Of a stretch of DNA of 64,000 bases, positions 26,888 to 36,996 are shown piece by piece. Position 1 is the stretch's first letter, and each line of letters opens with the position of its first letter. The notes below the pieces were generated by a model, which saw only the letters and a list, made by a program, of their open reading frames with translations, was not told the DNA's origin and did not search any database. A program made the position numbers and the translations under genes. Source of the stretch: Fontibacillus panacisegetis (GTDB taxonomy: Bacteria; Bacillota; Bacilli; Paenibacillales; Paenibacillaceae); contig NZ_FNBG01000003.1 in the NCBI RefSeq assembly GCF_900102215.1, forward strand, positions 124,001 through 188,000, written 5' to 3'.

Positions 26888-27889
26888 TTAACGTGACGAT
26901 TGAATAGCTGTTTTGGCGAATGTATTGTCCACCACCTTATCCGGCTCAACACGTGATTTAAGCTCTCCAGCTGAATCCATAACATCAAGCAGATTGTTCC
27001 AGGCTGATTCCTCCAGAACCGGAGATTCTGCGTAGGTCCCTTGCTCCAAGTATCTCTTCACCGCGCTTACCAGAATATCCTGATCCGTATCCTTGAAAAA
27101 TGGAGTTATGACCTTTGCCGTCTCCTCAGGTGAATGAGTTTGTACCCACTGCTGACCTCTGTATATTGCGTTCGTAAACTTTTGCACAATATCCTCATGA
27201 TCTTTAATATAGCTTTGCTTAGTCATGAATACTGTGTATGGAAGACGTCCGCTCTCTGTGCCGAACGAAGCGATGACATGACCTTTTCCTTCTCGTTCAA
27301 AAATAGAAGCCGTCGGTTCAAACAGCTGAACAAATTGCCCCGTTCCTGATGCAAAAGCTGCGGCAATGTTGGCGAATTCAATATTCTGGATGAGCTCAAG
27401 ATCATTTTGTGGATCAATCCCATGCTTCTTTAAAGTGAACTCCCCGGCCATTTGCGGCATTCCACCTTTACGCTGACCCAGGAACACTTTATCCTTCAGC
27501 TGAGACCAGTCAAAATCCTTAATTTCATCTCTCGCAACTAAAAAAGTACCGTCCGTTTGCGTGAGCTGGGCGAAGTTAATGACCGGATCTTCCGCGCCCT
27601 GTTGGTACACGTATATCGAGGTCTCCGCTCCAACTAATGCAACATCGATGGCTCCCGACAGCAGAGCAGTCATCGTTTTGTCTCCCCCCGCCGTAGTCTG
27701 CAGCTCAACATCAAGTCCCTCGTCTTTAAAAAATCCCTTCTCAATGGCTACGTACTGCGGAGCATAAAATACCGAACGAGCCACCTCCCCGATTTTCACT
27801 TTAGACGTTTGACTGCTGCCGCACCCGCTTAAGCCTGTAGCAAATAAAATGATTAGTGATAGACCAATCCATCCGTAACGTTTAAACAT
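26888..27889 (-). CDS. NMT1/SsuA-like ABC substrate-binding lipoprotein
   Basis: A 333-residue lipoprotein. The signal peptide ends in a lipobox ending TGLSGC at about residue 22, and the binding domain begins VKIGEVARSVFYAPQYVAIEKG, the usual first strand of the NMT1 fold. GLDVELQTTAGGDKTMTALLSGAIDVALVG follows. Ligand is not evident; no thiamine riboswitch is visible upstream, which argues weakly against a thiamine-precursor role. ATG 27889 (MFKRYG) is chosen because AGAGGTG lies before it. Confidence 0.88.
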   Translation of the reverse strand: MFKRYGWIGLSLIILFATGLSGCGSSQTSKVKIGEVARSVFYAPQYVAIEKGFFKDEGLDVELQTTAGGDKTMTALLSGAIDVALVGAETSIYVYQQGAEDPVINFAQLTQTDGTFLVARDEIKDFDWSQLKDKVFLGQRKGGMPQMAGEFTLKKHGIDPQNDLELIQNIEFANIAAAFASGTGQFVQLFEPTASIFEREGKGHVIASFGTESGRLPYTVFMTKQSYIKDHEDIVQKFTNAIYRGQQWVQTHSPEETAKVITPFFKDTDQDILVSAVKRYLEQGTYAESPVLEESAWNNLLDVMDSAGELKSRVEPDKVVDNTFAKTAIQSSR

Positions 27890-28024
27890 ACCGATCACCT
27901 CTTTCATGGACAAATAAATGCACAACTTTTAATAAAGTGTATGCATCTGCCCATCAAATGGTTAAACCAGGCTGTTTTTCCTCTATAATCTACTATGCCA
28001 GATTTTCCGAGCAAATAACGAAAG

Positions 28025-28050
28025 GGACCGCCAGCAAGCGCCAGCGATCC
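28025..28050 (-). terminator. Probable terminator after the M32 peptidase gene
   Basis: GGATCGC pairs with GCGGTCC (one G-U pair), followed on the minus strand by CTTTCGTTATTTG. The T run is short, so this is moderate. Confidence 0.5.
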
Positions 28051-28067
28051 TCTGCAAATTGTCTTAA

Positions 28068-29585
28068 TTATAGTCCGTAGATTTCCTTATACTTCTGCTC
28101 GAGATAATCGGCTAAATAGTTAGGGTTGAGTTCTTCCCCCGTAACTCTTTCAATAATCTCTGCAGGCTTCAAGCTCTTGCCGTACTTGTAAATTTTGTCC
28201 GTGAGCCATTCTCTGATCGGAGTGAAGTTGCCTTCCTTAAGCAGGTTATCAAACTCCGGGATTTCTTTGCGAATCGTATGAGCGAATTGAGCAGCATACA
28301 TATTCCCCAGTGCATAAGACGGAAAGTAACCGAAGCTGCCGCCAGACCAGTGAACATCCTGCAATACACCTACACCATCATTTGGCGGCGTAATTCCGAG
28401 ATAGGCTTCATATTTTTCATTCCAGACCTTTGGCAGCTCGCTCACTTTAAGTCCCTCGTTGAAGATCATTTTCTCGATCTCATATCGAATAATAACATGA
28501 AGATTGTAGGTAAGCTCATCCGCTTCAATGCGGATCAAAGAATTCTCTACAGTATTTATTGCGCGATAAAAATCCTCAGCTGTTACACCTTTAAACTGTT
28601 CCGGGAAATGCTGCTGCAGAGCCCCGTAATATTTTTCCCAGAAGGAACGGCTACGTCCGATGAAATTCTCCCAGAAACGGGACTGCGATTCATGGATACC
28701 CATCGATGTACCTTGACTTAGCGGTGTTCCAGCCAGGTCTGGACTAATATTTTGTTCATAAAGCGCGTGCCCGCCTTCATGCAAGCTACTAAAAACAGCA
28801 CTTGCGACATCGTTCAGTAAGTATTGAGTTGTAATCCGCACGTCACCTTGGTTAAGTGTAATTTCGAACGGATGCACACTTTCATCCACCCGACCTGCTT
28901 CAAAATCGTAGCCGATTTCGTTCAGCAGAAATTTACCGAACTTCTCTTGCTCGTTCGCAGGATATGTTTTATTAAGCAAAGGATTTGCCGGTTTATTTGG
29001 CGAAGCAGCGATCGCATCCACCAAAGGAACAAGACGATCTCTTAATTGTCCAAACACTTGATCCAGCTTCTCAGCCGTAAGCTCCGGTTCATAGAGATTT
29101 AACAGGGTATCATAACGAGTCTCTTTAGGTCCCCAGTAATCAATGAACTCTTGATTCATCGCAACAATTTTAGTTAAGTATGGCTCAAATCCATTAAAAT
29201 CATTATTTTCCTTAAAATCCTCCCATAACGTCTCTGCATGAGCAGTCAGCTCAGCATACTCGCGGTATTTTTCAGGCGGAATTTTAACACTATTATCATA
29301 GTCTTCCTGTGAGTTCAGTATCATTCTTCGGCTTGTCTCATCAAGCTCACTCATCACTTCAGGAGTATTGAAGTATTTTAGAAAATCGTTCATTTGCCCG
29401 GATGTTTGTAATTTAAACGCCTCAGTAGACATCAATCCAATCGTCTCGGAACGAGCAGCTGCACCTTTTCTTGGCGCTCCTGTACGCAAATCCCAATGCA
29501 TTAAAGCCACGGCCTCTTCATAACTCTTTATTTTCCGCAAAAAATCCACATATAATTTCCATTTATCGGCAGTTTCCTGTTTCAT
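28068..29585 (-). CDS. M32 family metallocarboxypeptidase (Taq type)
   Basis: A 505-residue cytosolic zinc carboxypeptidase that trims C-terminal residues from peptides. HEGGH at about 269-273 is the HExxH metal site, with IHESQSRFWENFIGRS near 300 supplying the third ligand. HWDLRTGAPRKGAAARSE near residue 30 and a full-length all-helical frame match the family (about 500 aa). ATG 29585 has GAGGTGG upstream. It is divergent from the carbonic anhydrase gene. Confidence 0.95.
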   Translation of the reverse strand: MKQETADKWKLYVDFLRKIKSYEEAVALMHWDLRTGAPRKGAAARSETIGLMSTEAFKLQTSGQMNDFLKYFNTPEVMSELDETSRRMILNSQEDYDNSVKIPPEKYREYAELTAHAETLWEDFKENNDFNGFEPYLTKIVAMNQEFIDYWGPKETRYDTLLNLYEPELTAEKLDQVFGQLRDRLVPLVDAIAASPNKPANPLLNKTYPANEQEKFGKFLLNEIGYDFEAGRVDESVHPFEITLNQGDVRITTQYLLNDVASAVFSSLHEGGHALYEQNISPDLAGTPLSQGTSMGIHESQSRFWENFIGRSRSFWEKYYGALQQHFPEQFKGVTAEDFYRAINTVENSLIRIEADELTYNLHVIIRYEIEKMIFNEGLKVSELPKVWNEKYEAYLGITPPNDGVGVLQDVHWSGGSFGYFPSYALGNMYAAQFAHTIRKEIPEFDNLLKEGNFTPIREWLTDKIYKYGKSLKPAEIIERVTGEELNPNYLADYLEQKYKEIYGL

Positions 29586-29738
29586 GCCAGCTTCCACCTC
29601 GATTAACGAATTTAGGTATTCCTCTTGATGATACTTTTTACAGGTCGTATAATCAAATTTTAGACGAGGTTTTTTATTTCTCAGTTTTAAGATTCATAAT
29701 TTTTTATGTGTTAAAAGTTTAGAGGAGGTAAGTTAAAC

Positions 29739-30305
29739 ATGGGACAACTTCAAACTATTTTGGAGCATAATCAAAAGTTTGTCGCTAACAAAGACTACGA
29801 GGCATACATCACAGACAAGTATCCGGATAAAAAAATAGCCATCGTGACCTGCATGGACACGAGACTTGTTGAACTTCTTCCGAAAGCTATGAACCTTCGC
29901 AATGGTGATGCAAAGATCATTAAAAATGCGGGCGCCATCATTTCTCAGCCTTTCGGCAGCGTAATGCGTAGTTTGCTGGTTGCAATCTATGAATTACATG
30001 CTGATGAGGTGTTCATTGTTGGTCATTCAGGCTGCGGGATGGCATCCCTTAACTCTGAACATATGATTAACTCCATGTCTGAGCGTGGAATATCAGATGA
30101 TGTATTGAATACACTTGAGAATTCCGGCATCAAGCTTGGCAAATGGCTGCGTGGCTTCAGCGACGAGAAGGAAGGCGTCATTCATACTGTTAAAACAGTA
30201 AAAAATCACCCTCTCCTGCCAGCAAACGTGCCTGTTCACGGCATGCTTATTGACTCAACTACAGGAGAATTGGAACTTCTTGTAGACGGATTTAAAAATA
30301 AATAA
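29739..30305 (+). CDS. Beta-class carbonic anhydrase
   Basis: A 188-residue enzyme converting CO2 and water to bicarbonate. Zinc ligands C38 (in CMDTR, with D40 and R42) and H95/C98 (GHSGCGM) are present, and the motif NAGA near 63 is conserved. The short form with an extended middle loop matches the clade of Bacillus YvdA-like proteins. GAGGAGG precedes the ATG at a good distance. Confidence 0.93.
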   Translation: MGQLQTILEHNQKFVANKDYEAYITDKYPDKKIAIVTCMDTRLVELLPKAMNLRNGDAKIIKNAGAIISQPFGSVMRSLLVAIYELHADEVFIVGHSGCGMASLNSEHMINSMSERGISDDVLNTLENSGIKLGKWLRGFSDEKEGVIHTVKTVKNHPLLPANVPVHGMLIDSTTGELELLVDGFKNK

Positions 30306-30516
30306 TTAGTTAACATTCTTAAAATTGGCGTGGCTCCATCTCTGGAGTCGCGTCATTTTACTTTAAAACAGATTCCAAGAAAAGAATGACAAATAACAGG
30401 TACAAAAGTGTGATAAATGACACAGAATAGTATTATCCATTTATTTTACAATTCTAGAAGATTATTTATATTAATTTGATATAAATACGTTGATAAAAAA
30501 TAGGAGGTTCAATTGA

Positions 30517-31248
30517 ATGAGGAGTGTTCCTAAAAAAGGTAAGAGCAAGCAGAACAATTCTTTTCTATTTGTAATTATTGGTATTCTCGCTCTTATTACG
30601 GTTTTGCTAGTACTATTATTATTTTTGCGCAATGCAAGTGAATCCTCCACTTTCAAAGGTATGCCAAATTATACGGAGATCAAGGGAAAGTATGACATTG
30701 AAGGCTTTAAATACGAAAAGCAACCCCATCTTGGCAGTCCAGATGCCAAAGTGAAAGTAGTCGAGTTTGCTGATTATAAATGCCCTGCTTGTGCTAAATG
30801 GTCGGCAGCGAACATGGAACGCTTTAAGCAGGAATATGTTGATACTGGCAAAGTTGAATTATTTTTTATGAACTTCGCTTTTATTGACCGTGATTCGATC
30901 CTTGCAGCTAGTGCTGGTGAAGCGATTTATCATCAAAATAATGAGGCATTCTGGGAGTATAATCAGGAGTTATTCGCTAATCAAGGAGATGAATCCAAGA
31001 TTTGGGCTACTCCAGACTTTCTACTCGATTTCGTCAAGAATAATATCGAAGGTATCGATTACGATTTATTTGAGAAGGATTTGAAAAACCACACCTATAT
31101 GCTGGATGTCAAAGAGGATTACAAAACAGGCGGTAATTACGGGGTTAACGGCACACCTCAATTTTTCGTAAACGATCAGCTTATTCGAGAAACCTCCTAC
31201 GAAGCCTTGGCGGCGGCTGTTGATGCAGCACTAGCAGCGGCAGAGTAA
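30517..31248 (+). CDS. Membrane-anchored DsbA-family thiol oxidoreductase (BdbD-like)
   Basis: A 243-residue protein with one N-terminal anchor helix at about 16-38 and an extracytoplasmic thioredoxin fold with helical insert. The active site C89-P-A-C92 (DYKCPACAKW) and the cis-proline loop NGTPQFFV are complete. It would oxidise cysteines in exported proteins; no DsbB-like partner gene is next to it. An AGGAGG site is in place. A bidirectional terminator follows. Confidence 0.92.
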   Translation: MRSVPKKGKSKQNNSFLFVIIGILALITVLLVLLLFLRNASESSTFKGMPNYTEIKGKYDIEGFKYEKQPHLGSPDAKVKVVEFADYKCPACAKWSAANMERFKQEYVDTGKVELFFMNFAFIDRDSILAASAGEAIYHQNNEAFWEYNQELFANQGDESKIWATPDFLLDFVKNNIEGIDYDLFEKDLKNHTYMLDVKEDYKTGGNYGVNGTPQFFVNDQLIRETSYEALAAAVDAALAAAE

Positions 31249-31275
31249 AACATCCAAGCATTGATGCTACCAATT

Positions 31276-31324
31276 AAAAAGAAGTCTCCAATCATTAATA
31301 TGTTAGATTGGGAGACTTCTTTTT
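31276..31324. terminator. Bidirectional rho-independent terminator
   Basis: AAAAAGAAGTCTCCAATC pairs with GATTGGGAGACTTCTTTTT in an extended stem with one bulge. It lies between the convergent DsbA-like and glucosaminidase-type genes. Confidence 0.88.
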
Positions 31325-31364
31325 CTGTTCTACGAACTTATAGAGCACCCCATCTCATCCTCTT

Positions 31365-32552
31365 CTACTCTACCCATTCAAAAGAAGTGCCCTCAATTTC
31401 TTGCAGCATCGTATTGAAGAACCAGGTCACACCGATCCACCAGTTGGGGTCCTCTGCGTAGGTTTGATTTAACCATTGGATAGGATGACTGGCTCCCGGT
31501 CTGCGATTGCTAATATTTTTAACCGTCTTTGCAGCAATGTTGGATGAAGCTTCAATGCTAGAATTGTAGCTCTCCCAGCTTCCGAAGACATTAAAGGGAT
31601 TATTCGCAATTTTCTTGGCGTCCTTGTGGCTCTTGGGAACAAAGCCCTGCTCCTGTCCAGTGATGGCAAACAGTAAAAGAGGATGAATATCGTATAGCCT
31701 TCCTGACTCAATGATGGATGAAAAGTATGGATCATCAGCCAGCATTGAATTTCTTTCCTGTAAAAATGCTTGCAATCGCTTTTTGTTCACATCGACGTAT
31801 CGGAGCTCGGCCGGAATGCCGTCAACGAATCGGAGCATGGCTCTTTCTTTGATTCTGAGTTGTGCCATTTCCAATGCGGCTGGATGAAATTCCTCCATTA
31901 TAATAGCTTCTTCTTGCTCGTGTGGATAGAAAATTGCAAACATAAGCACAGCCGCAACAGCAATACACCCTATCGATATCGACAGAGCAGTTCTCCGATT
32001 GAATGTGAACCAGCCTATTTTTTCTTGTGGAGCAAAGATGTCAGCCGTCTCAGCAGCGGCGGTAATCTCGGCCGTTACTGCTGCCTCCTCAGAGGTAACG
32101 GTCTCGACCAAATCCGGCGGGATTTCCGAGGCTTCCGGCGCTTGAGACAACTCATCCGCCAATGCGGTTAGGGAAACAGCAGCTGACGGATGCTGCGACC
32201 ACTTATGCAGCGTGTCTCTCAGCACGTTTTCTTCTACAGGAACGGCTGCTCTGCTGCTTACCCATACAGCTAATGGAACCATGAGCTCCTCTTGATCCAG
32301 ATCCAGAGCCATGCACTCTCTGAGTGCATCATCCTGATGAATGACGAGCGTATCCTTACCCTTGTTCAGCAGCTCGGCTCGCATCCGCTTCTTCACCTCA
32401 TCGGGAAAGGAAGGCAGCCGCCCCTCAATAATCCGATGGGCGGCGTCCGACCAGATCGCGAGCCGCTGCTCTGCTTCAAGGTCTCTATGCTTCAACTCTA
32501 TGTATTTCTTCAGACGAACCGCTTCGCCATTCGATAAAACATACTCATGCAT
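31365..32552 (-). CDS. Membrane protein with C-terminal glucosaminidase-like domain
   Basis: A 395-residue protein. Residues 1-175 are a cytosolic helical region rich in Glu/Arg. One membrane helix lies at about 190-210 (ALSISIGCIAVAAVLMFAIF). The outer domain contains YFSSIIESGRLYDIHPLLLF, AITGQEQGFVP, NNPFNVFGSWESY and a late WLNQTYAEDPNWW, like the lysozyme-related GH73 glucosaminidase fold with the catalytic Glu probably in GQEQGF. It may be a sensor or anchor of peptidoglycan turnover rather than a free hydrolase. No close functional homologue comes to mind. Confidence 0.65.
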   Translation of the reverse strand: MHEYVLSNGEAVRLKKYIELKHRDLEAEQRLAIWSDAAHRIIEGRLPSFPDEVKKRMRAELLNKGKDTLVIHQDDALRECMALDLDQEELMVPLAVWVSSRAAVPVEENVLRDTLHKWSQHPSAAVSLTALADELSQAPEASEIPPDLVETVTSEEAAVTAEITAAAETADIFAPQEKIGWFTFNRRTALSISIGCIAVAAVLMFAIFYPHEQEEAIIMEEFHPAALEMAQLRIKERAMLRFVDGIPAELRYVDVNKKRLQAFLQERNSMLADDPYFSSIIESGRLYDIHPLLLFAITGQEQGFVPKSHKDAKKIANNPFNVFGSWESYNSSIEASSNIAAKTVKNISNRRPGASHPIQWLNQTYAEDPNWWIGVTWFFNTMLQEIEGTSFEWVE

Positions 32553-32671
32553 TCTATGTATCCCAGCCTATTCACAAATTCTTGCAGAGGAAAAAATCCC
32601 CTATGAAAATGATTCCATATACAGGCTGGGAAATCCTGCTTATATAAAGTTCATCTTTTCCAAGGCAAATC

Positions 32672-34141
32672 TCAAGTGCCGCAAAAGGTTCGATATGTGC
32701 AATCAGACGGTTCGGGAGCTGCTGAATATTTAGCTTGACCCGGTGAATGCTCATAAGGATTGGCAAGGACGTTCAAAAGCTGCTCCATAACGCTATAATC
32801 CCCATCCTTAACAGCCGCCTCCAGAGCTTCTTCAACCCGATGATTTCTAGGGATGATCGCAGGGTTACTGCTGCGCATCAATTGCGTTGCAGCTGCTTCG
32901 GCGCCCTGCTGCCTACTCAGTCTGGCGTGCCACTGCTCCCGCCATTGTTCAAATTCCGCTGAGCCAAACATCGGCAGGTCCTCCAGCTTATTGTGAGTCA
33001 AAGCAACGAATGTATTCGTGTAATCCGCTTTTGAATGCTGCATCAAGCGTAGCAAATCCTGAACGAGCTCCTCATCCTGTTCTTCTTCAGTATTAATCCC
33101 CAGCTTTGCTCTCATTCCGTTCAGCCAGTTGTGATGGAATTGATCGGCAAAATCCGAAATTGCCTCCTCGGCCAACACTATGGCATGATTTAAATCATCA
33201 TCAATTAAAGGCAACAGAGCTTCTGCAAATCTTGCAAGATTCCACGCGCCTATGTTCGGCTGATTTCCATACGAATACCTGCCCTGACGGTCAATCGAGC
33301 TGAATACTGTTGTTGGATCATAAGTGTCCATGAAGGCGCACGGCCCGTAATCGATCGTTTCCCCGCTGATCGCCATGTTATCGGTATTCATCACCCCGTG
33401 GATAAACCCGACAAGCTGCCATTTGGCAATGAGCCCGGCCTGACGCTTAATCACAGATTTAAGCAGTGAGAGATATCGGCGATCCTCGTCCATATCGATT
33501 TCCGGATAATGCCTTTGTATTGTATAATCCGCCAGCATACGAAGCTCTTCAGAAGAACCCCAATTTGCAATGTATTGAAAAGTGCCTACCCGTATATGAC
33601 TGGATGCAATACGGGTCAGCACAGCCCCTGGCAGCATCGTTTCGCGGATGATCTCCTCACCCGTTGTTACAACAGCCAGGCTGCGGGTAGTTGCGATCCC
33701 CAACCCATGCATAGCTTCACTGATGATATATTCCCGCAGCATCGGCCCTAGCGCAGCCCGACCGTCACCGCCCCGGGAATACGGTGTTGCACCTGCTCCT
33801 TTAAGTTGAACATCAAACCGTTGTCCTGAAGGAGTAAGCTGTTCACCTAGTAAAAGTGCACGCCCATCCCCAAGCATCGTAAAATGCCCGAATTGATGCC
33901 CTGCGTATGCCTGCGCGAGCGGTTCAGCCCCCTCCGGAATCATATTGCCCGCAAACACGGCTGTTCCTTCGCTGCTTCTTAGAGCTTTGGCGTCCAGTCC
34001 CAAGGAGGCCGCCAATTGTTCATTCAAAATCGTCAACTCGGGTGAACGAACAGGTGCTGCATTTTGTTTTGTATAAAAAGCCCCCGATAAACGAGCATAA
34101 CTATTGTCGAAATTCCAGCCTGCTTTTTGGATAGAAGTCAT
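32672..34141 (-). CDS. selO: Protein adenylyltransferase SelO (YdiU family)
   Basis: A 489-residue pseudokinase that transfers AMP to hydroxyl side chains of target proteins. Typical blocks are [22 protein letters not shown] near 80, [23 protein letters not shown] near 110, and [25 protein letters not shown] near 250 with the metal-binding N and D. The C-terminus ends in [11 protein letters not shown], with cysteine at the position used by selenocysteine in some SelO proteins. SelO has been linked to redox control. The start has GGAG upstream. Confidence 0.95.
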   Translation of the reverse strand: MTSIQKAGWNFDNSYARLSGAFYTKQNAAPVRSPELTILNEQLAASLGLDAKALRSSEGTAVFAGNMIPEGAEPLAQAYAGHQFGHFTMLGDGRALLLGEQLTPSGQRFDVQLKGAGATPYSRGGDGRAALGPMLREYIISEAMHGLGIATTRSLAVVTTGEEIIRETMLPGAVLTRIASSHIRVGTFQYIANWGSSEELRMLADYTIQRHYPEIDMDEDRRYLSLLKSVIKRQAGLIAKWQLVGFIHGVMNTDNMAISGETIDYGPCAFMDTYDPTTVFSSIDRQGRYSYGNQPNIGAWNLARFAEALLPLIDDDLNHAIVLAEEAISDFADQFHHNWLNGMRAKLGINTEEEQDEELVQDLLRLMQHSKADYTNTFVALTHNKLEDLPMFGSAEFEQWREQWHARLSRQQGAEAAATQLMRSSNPAIIPRNHRVEEALEAAVKDGDYSVMEQLLNVLANPYEHSPGQAKYSAAPEPSDCTYRTFCGT

Positions 34142-34251
34142 ATCAGGTGTCGTAGCTCCTTTAAAAAGAATGATGATGCTATTTTAACCTTTAACTCATT
34201 TCTCAATCCATTTTCGCCATAACGACTTGACGAAGTTGCCAGATGTTCTCT

Positions 34252-36558
34252 TCAACCTCTAGCGCCTTTTCCAATCACCATACGCTCCCGCCACTCGGGC
34301 GGTAGTAATGATGCATAATGCGGCTGAAGGTAGCGGTCATCCACCAGTACGATTACTCCACGATCTGCCTCAGAGCGGATGAGTCTGCCTCCGGCTTGAA
34401 GTACTTTGTTCATACCGGGATACACATAAGCATAGTCGAATCCATCCTTGCCTGCCTCGTTGAAATAATCTCTAATAATGTTGCGCTCTAACCCGATTTG
34501 AGGCAAGCCTACACCAACCACAACTACACCTGTCAGCCGATCACCAACCAAGTCGACACCTTCGGAGAAGATTCCTCCCATCACTGCAAACCCTATAAGT
34601 GTTCTCCGATTGTTCGCATCAAAAGCAGATAGAAACCCATCACGTTCTTCCTCAGATAAGTTCGCTCGTTGCAGTAATACCCGGGCATCAGGCTCTTTTG
34701 CCATAAAAGCTTCATGAATCTCATTCATATAGGCATACGACGGAAAAAAGAACAAATAGTTACCCTTCCTGTTTGCCGTTAACTCGAACAATAATTGAAC
34801 CAATCGGCTCTTGCTTCCTTTTCGATCATGATACCGAGTCGATAATGGCTCCACATGCACATCCAATTGCTCCGGATTGAAGGGTGACGGAATAGAAAGA
34901 CTATAATCCTCCTCACCGGCAGCTAACATGTCCCTGTAATATCCCAATGGGGATAAAGTGGCCGAGAAATAAATATGGGATCGGAAGCTCTTCCCCATTT
35001 CCCCTAACAAAAACGAGGGGTCCAAGCAGAACATCTTGATCGCAACATCCTGTTGAATGACTTCCACATACGTAACGTACCGTTCATCATACAGCTTGCT
35101 GATTCTCACAAAATTCTGAGCAGCAAAAAAAGCATCCAGCAACAGTGGATTTTGCTCAGCAAGACCGGTATTGACCAGCTCATTCTCAGCTTGAAGAGCA
35201 AAGGATTCCACCATCATTATGAAATCTGCAGGTAGTTCCTTAAGGATGAGTTCTCCCTCTGCTGCCTGCTCACTCAGTTTATTAAAATAAGCGGTTAACC
35301 CTTGGGTCACATCATATATCCCGCGGTTAAGCTCTTTATATTCCTGCTGCAGATCAAGAAAGCTAAGCTTGTTTAAGGTGCTTGAGAACATCTCTCTAGC
35401 CCGATCAACCAGGTTATGAGCCTCATCAACCAACAACGCGGTCTGATTCTTCTGCTCAGCGAACATTCTTTTTAAGGATATACGAGGGTCGAAAATGTAG
35501 TTGTAATCGCAAATGATCGCATCCGAAGCGTACGAAACATCCAGCGAAAACTCAAATGGACACACCCGATGCTTGCGGGCATATTGCTCGATGACCTCCC
35601 GATTCATTCGCGTTTCATTCGACAAGATGTCCAGCACCGCGCCATTGATCCGGTCATAGTAACCATCCGCATATTCACAATCTTCTTTTCGACAGCTAAC
35701 CTTCTCCTGGAAGCAAATTTTCTCCTTCGCTGTAAGGGTCACCGCATGCAAATGGAGTCCCTTGGATTCCATCAAGACGAAAGCCTCTTCCGCAGCAGTC
35801 CGTGTTGTCGTACGAGCAGTCAAGTAAAATAGCCGTTCCAATAGCCCTTGACCTATCGCTTTAAGCGTCGGAAAAGTGGTGGATATCGTCTTCCCAATCC
35901 CGGTAGGAGCTTTGGCGAAAAGACTAACCCCTTCTGCAATCGTCTTATACACCGCTCCCGCCAGCTTTCGCTGACCCGCCCGATATCCCGGAAATGGAAA
36001 CGATAAGTCTACGATACTCTGATTTCTTCTTATCCGGTGCGTTGCAGACATCTTGGCATAAGGGACATATTGACCCACGGTGTCATTTACGAAACCCTCC
36101 AACTCAGCAAAATCCAGCTTTTGCACAAACCGTTTTTGCTCTTCCACATCGAGGTCAACATAAGTCAGTTGAATGTTCATTGTCGGAACCCCGTTTGCTT
36201 TAGCATACATATATGCATAAAACTTAGCCTGCGCCCAGTGTACCGGATACGACTCTTCAGTGATCAAACCAATGTCTGCTGCAGTTGATTTGATCTCATC
36301 TATGGTATAGGTCCCGTCTTCCGCCAATAAAATCCCATCACATCGTCCATCTATGACAAAGAGAAGATCCCCATAGGGAATCTCCATCGATAAATAAACT
36401 TCACTCTGATCTAGCTCACTGTATTGTTTCTGTATTTTCTGATGCGCCTTCGTACCTTCAACCATCGTACCCATATTGCGGAAGCCACTCTCCAAACTCC
36501 CGCTACTAAATACATATTCCACTAGAGGTCTTACTGCAATCTTAATCGGGTCGCCCAA
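34252..36558 (-). CDS. XPD/DinG-type DNA helicase with N-terminal PD-(D/E)XK nuclease-like domain
   Basis: A 768-residue protein. Residues 1-180 look like a Cas4/RecB-type nuclease: VIDGRCDGILLAEDGTYTID with IDEIKS as the D...ExK element. Next is the helicase: Walker A FAKAPTGIGKTIST near 225, the Fe-S cysteines C292, C300, C305 and C348 region (ICFQEKVSCRKEDC, KHRVCPFEF), and DEAH in LLVDEAHNLVD near 390. The C-terminal motor has ATLSPLGYYRDML, GGIFSEGVDL and GGRLIRSEADRG. It would unwind DNA or R-loops 5'-3'. A perfect SOS palindrome lies just upstream, so it is likely LexA-controlled. TTG 36558 was chosen for AGGTGG; TTG 36579 is an alternative. Confidence 0.85.
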   Translation of the reverse strand: MGDPIKIAVRPLVEYVFSSGSLESGFRNMGTMVEGTKAHQKIQKQYSELDQSEVYLSMEIPYGDLLFVIDGRCDGILLAEDGTYTIDEIKSTAADIGLITEESYPVHWAQAKFYAYMYAKANGVPTMNIQLTYVDLDVEEQKRFVQKLDFAELEGFVNDTVGQYVPYAKMSATHRIRRNQSIVDLSFPFPGYRAGQRKLAGAVYKTIAEGVSLFAKAPTGIGKTISTTFPTLKAIGQGLLERLFYLTARTTTRTAAEEAFVLMESKGLHLHAVTLTAKEKICFQEKVSCRKEDCEYADGYYDRINGAVLDILSNETRMNREVIEQYARKHRVCPFEFSLDVSYASDAIICDYNYIFDPRISLKRMFAEQKNQTALLVDEAHNLVDRAREMFSSTLNKLSFLDLQQEYKELNRGIYDVTQGLTAYFNKLSEQAAEGELILKELPADFIMMVESFALQAENELVNTGLAEQNPLLLDAFFAAQNFVRISKLYDERYVTYVEVIQQDVAIKMFCLDPSFLLGEMGKSFRSHIYFSATLSPLGYYRDMLAAGEEDYSLSIPSPFNPEQLDVHVEPLSTRYHDRKGSKSRLVQLLFELTANRKGNYLFFFPSYAYMNEIHEAFMAKEPDARVLLQRANLSEEERDGFLSAFDANNRRTLIGFAVMGGIFSEGVDLVGDRLTGVVVVGVGLPQIGLERNIIRDYFNEAGKDGFDYAYVYPGMNKVLQAGGRLIRSEADRGVIVLVDDRYLQPHYASLLPPEWRERMVIGKGARG

Positions 36559-36589
36559 TCGATCCACCTGCCGATTCAATATACTTCAC

Positions 36590-36603
36590 AGAACATTCGT
36601 TCT
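36590..36603. promoter_or_regulatory. LexA (SOS) box before the helicase gene
   Basis: AGAACATTCGTTCT is a perfect 14-bp palindrome of the GAACNNNNGTTC class, lying next to a likely -10 (TATACT or CTATAT on the minus strand) and about 32 bases before the start codon. Confidence 0.7.
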
Positions 36604-36690
36604 ATATAGTATACCATGAACCTGCCTCTCAAAATACTTTCATTCAACTTCGTTTTCTGACGAAAAATCGTGATGGTTGGACGTATAAAA

Positions 36691-36714
36691 TGAAAAAGCC
36701 AGGATTTCTCCTGA
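36691..36714 (-). terminator. Rho-independent terminator
   Basis: GTCAGGA and TCCTGGC pair (one G-U) around a GAAA loop, followed on the minus strand by TTTTTCATTTT. It lies just downstream of the small ORF ending at 36721. Confidence 0.75.
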
Positions 36715-36720
36715 CTTCTC

Positions 36721-36897
36721 TTAATCGATATATCCTTTGCTCTTTAGAGCTTCATACGCTGCTTCCTGATTGTCATCCTGAATTTGATATTCAAGAGCTC
36801 CTTCTACGATTTTCGCGCATCGTCCCCCATAAGGCTTAAGTGACTCTTTAATTTCTTTGATATCGGCATTTCCTTTGAACGGATAACTGACCTTCAT
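36721..36897 (-). CDS. Small conserved protein of unknown function (58 aa)
   Basis: MKVSYPFKGNADIKEIKESL starts a 58-residue soluble protein with a beta-alpha pattern and a GALEYQIQDDNQEAAYEAL helix. I do not recognise the family. A textbook AGGAGGTGGG precedes the ATG and a terminator follows the stop, so it is probably real and expressed. The residues suggest a small ferredoxin-like fold, without cysteine pairs. Confidence 0.6.
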   Translation of the reverse strand: MKVSYPFKGNADIKEIKESLKPYGGRCAKIVEGALEYQIQDDNQEAAYEALKSKGYID

Positions 36898-36996
36898 TTA
36901 TGTCCCACCTCCTAAGGTAGAATTAGCAAAATGAAAGCCAGTCCGATATGACGAAAATCATACACCTTATAATAAAGCTAACCGAATTTACTGAGA

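Noticed and set aside
27890-28024. Thiamine pyrophosphate riboswitch before the NMT1-type importer
   Set aside because: The typical CTGAGA and CUGAUCUGG-like blocks are absent.
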